In this document: positions 5,924-12,977 of the stretch, in pieces
How the letters are laid out: the number at the start of each line of letters is the position of its first letter
Numbering within the stretch: the first letter of the stretch is position 1
From: an uncultured Anaerolineaceae bacterium
Lineage (GTDB): Bacteria > Chloroflexota > Anaerolineae > Anaerolineales > Anaerolineaceae
Reading direction: 5' to 3'
Assembly: GCA_937920255.1 (NCBI GenBank)
Contig: CALDSL010000388.1
Span: 1-12,988, forward strand
DNA: 12,988 nucleotides
The notes under the pieces: model-generated
The model's database searches: none
Told to the model about the DNA's origin: nothing
What the model saw: the letters and a program-made list of their open reading frames with translations, nothing else
Made by a program: the position numbers and the translations under genes

Positions 5924-7022
5924 CCGCCTGTTTGCCCGGATTCTACGCAAGCAGTTCACCCCCGAGCAGATTCAAAAATACATCGGCAGCTACCGGCGCA
6001 GTTATTTCAGCTACGCCACCGACCCGGCCATCCGCGAGAAGGCCGCCTCGGGCGGCAGCATCACTGCCTTGCTGGCCTACATGCTGGAGAGTGGGCAGAT
6101 CGACGGCGCGGTGGTGTGCCGCGCGGTGGTCAATGCCGAGGGTTTACTGCGGCCCGAGTTTTTCATCGCCACCAGCCTGGAGGAGCTGAAAAGCGCGCAG
6201 GGCAGCAAGTACAGCGCGGTCTACTTTACCACCCAGGCCCTGCCGCTCATCCGCGGGTTTGAAGGCAAACTGGCCGTGGTGGCCCTGCCGTGCGACACGA
6301 TGATCCTGCGCAACGCGATGCGCAAAGACCCTGTGCTGGACGCCAAGGTCTTCATCATCATTTCGATGTTCTGCGGGCACAACAGCGAGCCGGTGCTCAC
6401 CGACCGCATCGTCAACAAGCTGCGTCCGGAGGGCAAGCGCCTGGTGGATTACCGCTACCGTACCGGCCACTGGCGCGGTGAGTTGCAGGCCACCTTCGAG
6501 GGCGGTGAAGTGGTCACCAAACCTTTCGCCTACTTCTCCGACTACCAGAACCTGTACTTCTTCGCCCAGCGCAAGTGCCATCACTGCTTTGACCACACCG
6601 GCTATTACGGCGATATCTCCGCCGGAGATATCTGGTCGCTGCGCATGAAGAACAACCCCATCAAGCACACCGCGCTGATCGCCCGCTCCGAGGTAGGTGC
6701 GCGCATTGTAGCCGAAGCCTTTGCCAACAACGTGCTCACCGGGCAGGAAGAATCAATCGAAGAGATCTGCAATGGCCAGGCGCGCAACCTGCCCACGCAC
6801 TACAACGTCAGCGCGCGCTCCAGGCTGGGCAAAATCGCCAACGAGCGCATCAAAGACTCGGTGCACGAGAAGGTGCGCATCAACAACTATATCGTCGCCG
6901 CGCTGGACCTGTTCAACGAGCGCCTGTCGCGCACTGCCAGCGGGAAAAAGATCATCTTCTCGCTGCCGCGCCCGCTGATTAAGCTGTACTTGTACTTCAT
7001 CAAATTCCTGGAAAGCTTCTGA
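5904..7022 (+). CDS. FrhB/FdhB-like iron-sulfur flavoprotein homologue (coenzyme F420 hydrogenase beta subunit family) in a glycan operon
   Basis: 372 aa. The family N-terminal motif is clear (AASGGSITALLAYML, 47-61; then IDGAVV, 66-71), as is QGSKYSAVY (99-107). The C-terminal domain carries CHHCFD (225-230) and GDISAGDIW (236-244), close to the family's C-x-x-C and D-I-S-x-G-D motifs. Cysteines at 130 (ALPCD), 157 (MFCGH), 225 and 228 match the positions that hold a 4Fe-4S cluster in the family. Classical members reduce F420 with FAD. Members beside polysaccharide genes, as here, have no settled function, and a sugar redox step is the usual guess. The last residues (about 355-372) are hydrophobic and aromatic with lysines, and could touch the membrane. 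The ATG lies inside the end of the glycosyltransferase gene (20-nt overlap), so translation is probably coupled. Family confident, reaction unknown. Confidence 0.87.
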   Translation: MFKKQSNRLFARILRKQFTPEQIQKYIGSYRRSYFSYATDPAIREKAASGGSITALLAYMLESGQIDGAVVCRAVVNAEGLLRPEFFIATSLEELKSAQGSKYSAVYFTTQALPLIRGFEGKLAVVALPCDTMILRNAMRKDPVLDAKVFIIISMFCGHNSEPVLTDRIVNKLRPEGKRLVDYRYRTGHWRGELQATFEGGEVVTKPFAYFSDYQNLYFFAQRKCHHCFDHTGYYGDISAGDIWSLRMKNNPIKHTALIARSEVGARIVAEAFANNVLTGQEESIEEICNGQARNLPTHYNVSARSRLGKIANERIKDSVHEKVRINNYIVAALDLFNERLSRTASGKKIIFSLPRPLIKLYLYFIKFLESF

Positions 7023-7024
7023 TC

Positions 7025-8293
7025 ATGAACAAACCACCGGTCATTGGCATCATTGGCGGCACCATCTGGGGCAACCGCGGGGCTGAGTCGATGCTGGTCA
7101 CCACCATCGGGATGCTACGCCACTCGCATCCCGATGCGCAGTTTGTGGTGTTTTCGTATTCGCCCAAGAAAGACCGCAAACTGATCCAGGACCGGGACAT
7201 CCAGGTGGTGAGCGCCAAACCCACCTCGCTGGTGCTGCGCGTCTTTCCATTTGTGGTGCTGGCCTGGCTGCTGCGGCTGGTGGGGATACAGATCCCGGGC
7301 GTGCTGCTGACCAATGTGGTGCGCGCGCTGCGGCGCTGCGACGTGCTGCTGGATATCGGCGGCATTTCGTTTGTGGACGGTCGCGAGATTTTCCTGCCGT
7401 TCAATATCCTCACCATCTGGCCGGCGATGATGCTCAAAATCCCGGTGGTCAAGCTGGCCCAGGCGCTGGGGCCGTTCCGCAACCCGGTCAACCGCGCCGC
7501 GGCGCGCATCTTCCTGCCGCGCTGCCAGGCCATCTTTGCCCGCGGCGATATCACCGCCGAGAACCTGGCCCAGCTCAAGCTGCGCAACGTCACCCGCGCG
7601 GCGGATATCGCTTTCCTGTACGATTCACGCTTCAGCCTGTCGGTGGAAAATGAGGAACCGGTGCAGGAGTTGCAGGCCGAACTGGCGCGCGTGAAGGCGC
7701 AGGGCAGGCGCATCATCATGATCTCGCCCAGCTCGCTGGTGTACGAAAAAGCCGCCAAAAAGGGTAAGGACCACGTCGGCGAGCTGCTGCAACTGGTGCG
7801 TGACCTGGACGACGGCAATACCCATTTTCTCTTTCTGGCCAATTCGACTAAAGAGGGCAGCGCCAAGCCGCGCAACAATGACATCTTCGTGCTCGACCTG
7901 CTGATGCAGCGCGCGCTGACCACCTTTTTGCCAGAGCAATTTGCCAATATGCACTGGGTCAACTGGGATGTGAACACAACCTCGCTGCGTAAGCTGATGG
8001 GCATGGGCGACCTGCTGATTACCTCCCGCTTTCACGCCATGGTGTCCGGCCTGTCGCTGTGCGTGCCCACCCTGGTGATCGGTTGGAGCCACAAGTACCA
8101 GGAAACCCTGGCCGATTTTGGCATGCAGCGCTACGCCGCCGATGTCGATCACGGTTTTGGCGATCTGCTGGCCCTGGCGCGCGAACTGCTCGAACAGGGG
8201 CCGGCGGTGCGCGCGCAGCTTTCAGCGCGGCTGGGCGCGGTACGCGATATCTCCCGCGTTCAATTCCAGTACCTGGAGAGCCTCCTGCATTGA
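7025..8293 (+). CDS. Polysaccharide pyruvyl transferase family protein (WcaK/CsaB-like)
   Basis: 422 aa, of the GT-B-like pyruvyltransferase family that places ketal pyruvate from phosphoenolpyruvate on sugars of exopolysaccharides or secondary cell-wall polymers. The N-terminal loop GTIWGNRGAES (12-22) matches the family's G-N-x-G-A/D-E motif. CDVLLDIGGISFVDG (105-119) matches the G-G-x-x-x-x-D strand. TSRFHAMVSGLSLCVPTLVIGWSHKY falls at 333-358, in which S-R-x-H-A is the most conserved C-terminal signature. There is no signal peptide, and a hydrophobic patch near 70-95 fits peripheral membrane association. The gene starts 2 nt after the FrhB-like stop and ends in a TTGA overlap with the flippase-like gene. 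The pairing with the FrhB-like gene recurs in polysaccharide loci that I know of. Donor and acceptor are inferred, since some family members may not transfer pyruvate. Confidence 0.86.
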   Translation: MNKPPVIGIIGGTIWGNRGAESMLVTTIGMLRHSHPDAQFVVFSYSPKKDRKLIQDRDIQVVSAKPTSLVLRVFPFVVLAWLLRLVGIQIPGVLLTNVVRALRRCDVLLDIGGISFVDGREIFLPFNILTIWPAMMLKIPVVKLAQALGPFRNPVNRAAARIFLPRCQAIFARGDITAENLAQLKLRNVTRAADIAFLYDSRFSLSVENEEPVQELQAELARVKAQGRRIIMISPSSLVYEKAAKKGKDHVGELLQLVRDLDDGNTHFLFLANSTKEGSAKPRNNDIFVLDLLMQRALTTFLPEQFANMHWVNWDVNTTSLRKLMGMGDLLITSRFHAMVSGLSLCVPTLVIGWSHKYQETLADFGMQRYAADVDHGFGDLLALARELLEQGPAVRAQLSARLGAVRDISRVQFQYLESLLH

Positions 8294-9231
8294 ACCCATC
8301 CAACCGCAAAAAATGGCTGAACGTCGTTAAATGGCTGTGGACGGTGGTGGTCATCGCCGGCGTGGCCTGGTATTTTTCCAAAAACTCCCAGGCCAGCATC
8401 GCCTACATGAAAAATATTTCCATTTTTCAGTTCGCGCTCTCCGCGGCGCTGCTGGTGGTGGGCAAGCTGTTCCTGGCTGAAATGAGCCGCTTTTCGGTGC
8501 TGAGCGAAACCTGGAAGCCATCATTTGGCAAGATGTTCCATCTGTATTCCACCATTCAGCTTTCCAAGTACCTGCCGGGCGGCGTGTGGCATTTTGTCGG
8601 CCGGTTTGGCGTGTACCGCGTCAACGGGCTGGATAACCGCGAGGCCGGGCAGTCGATTTTGGTCGAGAATATCTGGCTGTTGTCATCCGCTCTTCTGTTC
8701 GGCGGCATCGCCTGCGCCACCAATCGCGGGCTGCTGGATTTTATCGGTTTTCCCTCCGGCGTGGAGCTGCAGGCCGGGCTGATCGCGCTCCTGCTGGCGG
8801 TGTGGGTGGCGGTGAACCTGCTCTCATCCCGCATTCTGCTCAAACGCCGCCTGGGGGGCGGGGCGCTGCTGCGCCAGATTTTGCTCCAGAGCGCGGTATG
8901 GTTTTTCATCGGCCTCAGCTTCTTTGTGCTGCTGCCGCCGCGCATCATGAACCTGGAATCCGCCACGCTCTCCACCGGCGCATTTGCCATTGGCTGGGCG
9001 TTGGGGTACGTCACCATTTTCGCTCCCAGTGGCATTGGCATCCGCGAGGTGGTCATCACCGCCATCCTGGCCACCTATATCCTGCCGCAGGAAGCCGCCA
9101 TCTACGCCGCGCTCAGCCGGCTGGTGTGGGTGGTGACCGAAATCGGCCTGAGCATCTTTAGCGAGCTGGTGTTTGGCTCGGGCAGCCTCAAGACGCTCAT
9201 TCGACCGAAACAGGAAGATAAGACAGCGTAA
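8290..9231 (+). CDS. Flippase-like membrane protein (LPG synthase transmembrane / AglD-type)
   Basis: 313 aa and hydrophobic, with about eight membrane segments by eye. Two family motifs are visible: KYLPGGVWHFVGR at 93-105 and FAPSGIGIREVV at 244-255, which corresponds to the P-G-G-x-G-x-R-E signature of the lysylphosphatidylglycerol synthase transmembrane family. Stand-alone members without the aminoacyl transferase domain occur in glycan clusters and are proposed to translocate or help load lipid-linked sugars. I place the start at TTG 8290, which overlaps the preceding stop as TTGA. The sequence from here encodes a short basic head (NPSNRKKW) followed by the first membrane helix, as expected. 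GGAG lies 11 bases upstream. The first in-frame ATG (8407) would remove that helix. It is last in the operon, and no terminator follows before the convergent gene. Confidence 0.82.
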   Translation: MNPSNRKKWLNVVKWLWTVVVIAGVAWYFSKNSQASIAYMKNISIFQFALSAALLVVGKLFLAEMSRFSVLSETWKPSFGKMFHLYSTIQLSKYLPGGVWHFVGRFGVYRVNGLDNREAGQSILVENIWLLSSALLFGGIACATNRGLLDFIGFPSGVELQAGLIALLLAVWVAVNLLSSRILLKRRLGGGALLRQILLQSAVWFFIGLSFFVLLPPRIMNLESATLSTGAFAIGWALGYVTIFAPSGIGIREVVITAILATYILPQEAAIYAALSRLVWVVTEIGLSIFSELVFGSGSLKTLIRPKQEDKTA

Positions 9232-9255
9232 TCTCCAACCGAGTACGTGTTACTC
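9232..9255. other. Convergent gene junction with a small hairpin
   Basis: Only 18 bases separate the stop codons of the flippase-like gene and the convergent GT-C gene. GAGTA (9241-9245) and TACTC (9251-9255) can form a 5-bp stem, but no T-tract is present on either strand. A canonical intrinsic terminator is therefore not visible for either operon. Confidence 0.45.
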
Positions 9256-11037
9256 GCCGCCGGCGCTGATGAGATAGTATTTGCCGTTGAAGGCAAACTG
9301 GTTTGGCCTGGCAGGGTTGTAGTTCTGCTTCTGGATTGTCTTGACGGTCAGCTCATCCGCGCCAAAGCGCGCGGAGAACACCTCGGGTTTGGTCCTGGCT
9401 TCGCCGTGGCCAAACTCGCATTTCACGTCTTGGAAACCGTGGAAGCGAAAGGTGGCGCGCCAGATCCCGCAGTATTCGGTGTTCACTTCATATGGAACAA
9501 ACAGCGTCACTGGCTCGCTGCGCACATCCCGTTGCGCGCCGTAACGGGTTTCCATGAGATGCATCAACTGGATGGCCGGATAATTGGGGTCCTGCAGGGG
9601 TTTTAAGATTTTCTGATACAACTGCGCGTTACCGGCCAGGTACATGCCGGCCAGCGCTACCGGCAGCACGGCCAGCAACATCTGCCTTCGGTTCGCCATC
9701 CAGCGCGTCGAGAATGCCAGCACGACGAGCACCAGCGCCAGGTACCCCAGGCCCAGGCTTTCGAACAGGTAGCCGTCGGGCGAGTTCAGGCTCATGCGCA
9801 TCGGCCGGCCGAGAAAGACCAGGCCGTAATAGATGATCGCATACGCCAGGATCACCAGTTCGCCCAGAAGGATGGCCACCAGCCAGTAACCGGAACGGGA
9901 CAGGCGCGGCAGTTTTGCCTTCTTTAGGATCGCAAACAGCGCGATGAGAAACAGGGGCGCCAGGTAAAAAATATACCTGCCCTGAATTGTCTCGGGTTCG
10001 GGGTAGTTATAGCGCGCGCGCCACGAATGGCGCGTGGCCGTGACGAGAAAACTGGCGCTGATCAGGCTGATGGCGATCACCCAGCGGTTGAGCGGTTCGC
10101 GCCAGTTGCCCGGGCGCAGTTGCGAAATGGCCGCCGCGAAGACGCCCAGATGCGGGGCGAGCATCAACGCTACGTACGAAAGGTAAAACGAGGCCCACAT
10201 CACCAACCGCCGCCGTCCCAGTTGAGCCGGGTCGGGGTTATTGGCCACGCCAAAACCGATCATCTCTTTGAAGGGCACGTTTTCTTGCAGCCCCAGCACC
10301 ACCCACACGCCCAGCACCAGCGCGAACGGGATAAATATGCTGGCGGCGTGCAGCACTTTGTGTTTGGAAATCAACAGCCGCGGATGCTCGCCCTGGAATG
10401 GCCGCAGCCACCAGATCAGAAACAGCATGGGAACGATCGGGAGCGCCAGGTAGCGTGTGAGCACCATTAGGCCGCAGATGGTGCCAAAGAGCACATTTTC
10501 CAGCCAGCGCAACCTGCTGTGCGGCGCAGTATTGGCTACGAAAGCCAGGTACACTCCCCACAGAAAGAGCGGGTAAAACAGGTTCTCGCTCATCACCAGG
10601 CGCGGAATGACCACCTGCGCGGGCAGCAGCAAAATCAGCGCGGCGATCAGCAAGCTGTAGCGCCGGCCGGCAAACTGGCGCATGAGCAGATACGCGGGAA
10701 AGACGACGCTGGTGATGAACAGCACGTTCAAGACTTTGATCGCGGCGTAGATGTCCGCCGCCGGCAGGGATAGGGCCGGCAGCAGCGCGATGGAATACAG
10801 GGGTGGCGAGTGGTGCAGCTCGGTGACGTTGAACTGCCCGGTGTGCAGCCGGCTGGCGGTCAGCCAGTAGCGGATCTCATCGTCAAAATGCACGGGCCCG
10901 TAGGCCGAAGCGGTGACCAGCAGCAGCGTCAGCGCGACACCGGCCAGGTAGGCCAACCCCAGCGCGGCCGTGATGCCCCGGGGTGTATCCATGAAATGCA
11001 GCAAAGCTTCCAGCCGTGCGCGAAAGGGTGTCTTCAT
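9250..11037 (-). CDS. GT-C fold membrane glycosyltransferase-like protein, copy A (PMT/ArnT-like)
   Basis: 595 aa and polytopic, with roughly ten or more hydrophobic segments by eye. After the first helix, the predicted external loop carries HFDDEIRYW (50-58). This acidic D-D-E motif sits where PMT/ArnT-type GT-C enzymes keep their catalytic acidic residues. HSPPLYS (76-82) follows, recalling the P-P-L motif of that group. Other shared blocks are MSENLFYPLFLW (149-160), LTRYLALP (193-200), RHSWRARYNYPEP (336-348) and QGRYIFYLAPLF (352-363). Such enzymes use a polyprenyl-phosphate sugar outside the cytoplasmic membrane. The last about 100 residues form a soluble tail with C523 and C540 in a C-x(16)-C arrangement containing FHGFQDVKC (532-540). 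I do not recognise that tail. The gene starts 2 nt after its paralogue's stop without a strong ribosome binding site, which suggests coupling. Acceptor unknown. Confidence 0.8.
   Translation of the reverse strand: MKTPFRARLEALLHFMDTPRGITAALGLAYLAGVALTLLLVTASAYGPVHFDDEIRYWLTASRLHTGQFNVTELHHSPPLYSIALLPALSLPAADIYAAIKVLNVLFITSVVFPAYLLMRQFAGRRYSLLIAALILLLPAQVVIPRLVMSENLFYPLFLWGVYLAFVANTAPHSRLRWLENVLFGTICGLMVLTRYLALPIVPMLFLIWWLRPFQGEHPRLLISKHKVLHAASIFIPFALVLGVWVVLGLQENVPFKEMIGFGVANNPDPAQLGRRRLVMWASFYLSYVALMLAPHLGVFAAAISQLRPGNWREPLNRWVIAISLISASFLVTATRHSWRARYNYPEPETIQGRYIFYLAPLFLIALFAILKKAKLPRLSRSGYWLVAILLGELVILAYAIIYYGLVFLGRPMRMSLNSPDGYLFESLGLGYLALVLVVLAFSTRWMANRRQMLLAVLPVALAGMYLAGNAQLYQKILKPLQDPNYPAIQLMHLMETRYGAQRDVRSEPVTLFVPYEVNTEYCGIWRATFRFHGFQDVKCEFGHGEARTKPEVFSARFGADELTVKTIQKQNYNPARPNQFAFNGKYYLISAGGE
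10568..10590 (-). repeat. 23-bp identical block shared by the two GT-C paralogues (copy A)
   Basis: Identical to 12358-12380. It encodes the core of SENLFYPL in both proteins. It marks the most conserved segment of the tandem duplication and is not a mobile repeat. Confidence 0.8.
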
Positions 11038-11039
11038 GT

Positions 11040-12818
11040 CTACTCGATCACAAAATACTCGCCGCTGTATTTGAACTCCGCCAGGCCGTCCGTTTCCACC
11101 GGCTCCCTGCCCAGATTGGTCAGGGTAAATCGCTCGCCGTTGATCTCGGCCACGAACACGGTCGGATCATCCTCGCCGCTCATGCCGTTGCGCACGCACT
11201 TGACGTCGGTGAAGCCGTGGAAATCCATGGTGGACACCCACGCCCGGCAGTCCGAGTTTTCGATCCGGTCGGTGAGTGACAGGCGCACCGGGGTTTGCAG
11301 CAGCTCCGGCGTCTCACCGAAACGGTTTTCCAGCACCTCGATCAACTCAACGCCCATATAGTTGGAGTACTGGCCGGGCTTGAGAAACTCGGTGTACAGC
11401 CGGTAGTTTCCGTACAGGTAAAACACCACCAGCATCAGTCCCATCGCGGCGGCCAGGCGTGTTTTCTTGCGGCCAAGGAAGAACAGGCTGACCAGCAAAA
11501 TGGTGAAGAAGGCCCACAAAAATGTTGTGTCGAGGATGCGGATGAAATCCCCATCGGCCGAGTTGACCGAAATGCCCAGCGGTTTTTCCAGGTAGATGAT
11601 GCCGCGGTAGATGAACAGGAACGCGGCCGTCACCGCCTGGCCCAGCACCACCACAGCCAGGGCGTAACCCGACTTGCTCAGCCGCGGCGGGTTCAGGGTT
11701 CGGATCAGCGCGAAGGCGGCAATCGCAAACAGCGGGACGAAGTACAGAATATACCGGCCCTGAATTTTCATCGGGTCGGGGTAGTTATAGGCGGCCCGCC
11801 ACGAATGGCGTATGCACGCCAGCAGCAGCGTGCCGCAGATCAGCGCTACACCGATCAGCCAGCGGTTGGCCGCGCTGCGCCATTCTTTCCAGCGGATTTG
11901 CATGACTGCCGCGGCCAGGATGCCCAGGTACGGCGCGGCGATCAGGGCGGTGTACGAGAGATAATAGATGGCCCACATCACAAACCGCCGCCGGCCGAGC
12001 TGCGCCGGGTTGGGGTCGTCGGCAATGCCCAAGCCGAGCAGTTCTTTGAGCGGCACGTTCTCGCGCAACCCCGGCAGCACCCACACCACCAGCACCAGCA
12101 GGAACGGCAGCGCCACACTCGCAGCATGCAACACCTTCTTTTTCGAGATCAGCAGCGGCGTTTTTTCCGCGTGTTCTTTCGCGTCGAGCGGTTTCAGCCA
12201 CCAAAGGAGGAAAAAGGCCGGCACCACCGCCAAGGCGATATAGCGCGTCAGCACCAGCAGGCCGCACAGCACGCCAAAGATGATATTCTCGGCCAGGCGC
12301 CAGCGTGAATCCGCATCGGTAAAATTGCGAAAGGCCAGGCACGTCACCCACAGGAACAGCGGGTAAAACAGGTTCTCGCTGATCATCGAACGCGGCATGA
12401 CGATCTGCGTGGGGAACAGCAGCACCAGCGAAGCCGCCAGCAGGCTCAAACTGCGCCCGGCAAACATGCGCAGGATCAAGTACACCGGGAAGAGGATACT
12501 GGTGATGTAGATGAAGTTCAGGACTTGCGCCGCCTGATATGCTTTGCTGGCCGGGAAGAGAAACAACGCTGGCAGCAGGCTGATGGGGTACAACGGTGGA
12601 GAGTGGCTGAATTCGCTGATGGTGAATGTACCGGCGTGCAGCGCGCGGGCGGTGATCCAATAGCGCACTTCGTCGTCAAAATGGGTCGGCCCGTAGATGG
12701 TCGTGCCGGTCAGCGCCAGGTTGAGCAGCACCGCGGCGGCATATACCAGCAGCAGCGCCAGCACGGCGCCTCTCGTGGTTTCGACAAAATCTTGTATTCG
12801 GCGGGGCACAGAGCTCAA
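11040..12818 (-). CDS. GT-C fold membrane glycosyltransferase-like protein, copy B (PMT/ArnT-like)
   Basis: 592 aa, a clear full-length paralogue of the downstream gene. It has the same order of motifs: HFDDEVRYW (47-55), HSPPLYP (72-78), ISENLFYPLFLW (146-157), LTRYIALA (190-197), RHSWRAAYNYPDP (337-349) and QGRYILYFVPLF (353-364). The C-terminal soluble domain again has two cysteines (C524, C541) and FHGFTDVKC (533-541). Both copies keep the acidic loop motif, so both may be active, perhaps on different sugars or acceptors. The start is TTG at 12818, with GGGAG eight bases upstream (12826-12830) and no nearby ATG that keeps the first helix. A leader of about 45 nt follows an extended -10 promoter. 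It is first in a two-gene operon convergent with the GT2/flippase operon. The GT-C assignment is by motif and topology only. Confidence 0.8.
   Translation of the reverse strand: MSSVPRRIQDFVETTRGAVLALLLVYAAAVLLNLALTGTTIYGPTHFDDEVRYWITARALHAGTFTISEFSHSPPLYPISLLPALFLFPASKAYQAAQVLNFIYITSILFPVYLILRMFAGRSLSLLAASLVLLFPTQIVMPRSMISENLFYPLFLWVTCLAFRNFTDADSRWRLAENIIFGVLCGLLVLTRYIALAVVPAFFLLWWLKPLDAKEHAEKTPLLISKKKVLHAASVALPFLLVLVVWVLPGLRENVPLKELLGLGIADDPNPAQLGRRRFVMWAIYYLSYTALIAAPYLGILAAAVMQIRWKEWRSAANRWLIGVALICGTLLLACIRHSWRAAYNYPDPMKIQGRYILYFVPLFAIAAFALIRTLNPPRLSKSGYALAVVVLGQAVTAAFLFIYRGIIYLEKPLGISVNSADGDFIRILDTTFLWAFFTILLVSLFFLGRKKTRLAAAMGLMLVVFYLYGNYRLYTEFLKPGQYSNYMGVELIEVLENRFGETPELLQTPVRLSLTDRIENSDCRAWVSTMDFHGFTDVKCVRNGMSGEDDPTVFVAEINGERFTLTNLGREPVETDGLAEFKYSGEYFVIE
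12358..12380 (-). repeat. 23-bp identical block shared by the two GT-C paralogues (copy B)
   Basis: Exact match to 10568-10590, offset 1790 bases, the spacing of the tandem genes. A second near-identical stretch lies around 11748-11810 and 9970-10030, over the part encoding R-H-S-W-R-A to I-Q-G-R-Y-I. Confidence 0.8.
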
Positions 12819-12825
12819 CCAGGAA

Positions 12826-12830
12826 TCTCC
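12826..12830 (-). promoter_or_regulatory. Ribosome binding site supporting the TTG start of GT-C copy B
   Basis: GGGAG on the minus strand is followed by eight bases and then TTG (12818-12816). A GTG three codons downstream would be spaced too far away. Confidence 0.65.
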
Positions 12831-12868
12831 CAGAATGGATACGCCGGCGCTGGACGCCGCGCGGAGTT

Positions 12869-12877
12869 ATTATAACA
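12869..12877 (-). promoter_or_regulatory. Extended -10 promoter of the GT-C operon
   Basis: The minus strand reads TGTTATAAT, a perfect -10 hexamer with the TGn extension. No -35 match is seen at 17 bases (CCGGAG). Predicted start is about 12863, giving a leader of about 45 nt before the TTG codon. Confidence 0.65.
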
Positions 12878-12977
12878 TGCTCGTTCCATCCCTCCGGCGC
12901 GCTTTGATTTGGGCAGCCGCGATCGATCATTTTGTAGTCGTCCCAAAGCTGGTGGGTTTTGAAAAAAGAGCAAGCTC

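Noticed and set aside
5030..5959. 309-codon open frame on the minus strand opposite the GT2 gene
   Set aside because: Antisense shadow of the glycosyltransferase. The composition is dominated by His, Gln, Ala and Arg, and it has no start signal.
6612..6632. Perfect inverted repeat with 9-bp arms and a 3-base centre inside the FrhB-like gene
   Set aside because: It falls on the codons for G-D-I-S-A-G-D-I, a conserved protein motif whose own repetition produces the symmetry. No regulatory context is evident.
7000..8004. 334-codon open frame on the minus strand opposite the pyruvyl transferase gene
   Set aside because: Very rich in Ser and Arg with no domain. It is fully explained as the antisense of a motif-bearing gene.
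8059..8289. Longer N-terminus for the flippase-like protein within the pyruvyl transferase gene
   Set aside because: The added residues are an Arg- and Ala-rich out-of-frame reading of the preceding gene. The TTG at 8290 gives a natural basic head and first helix.
11295..12308. 337-codon open frame on the plus strand opposite GT-C copy B
   Set aside because: Extremely rich in Gln, Arg and His, which is the expected antisense of a Leu- and Val-rich membrane protein.
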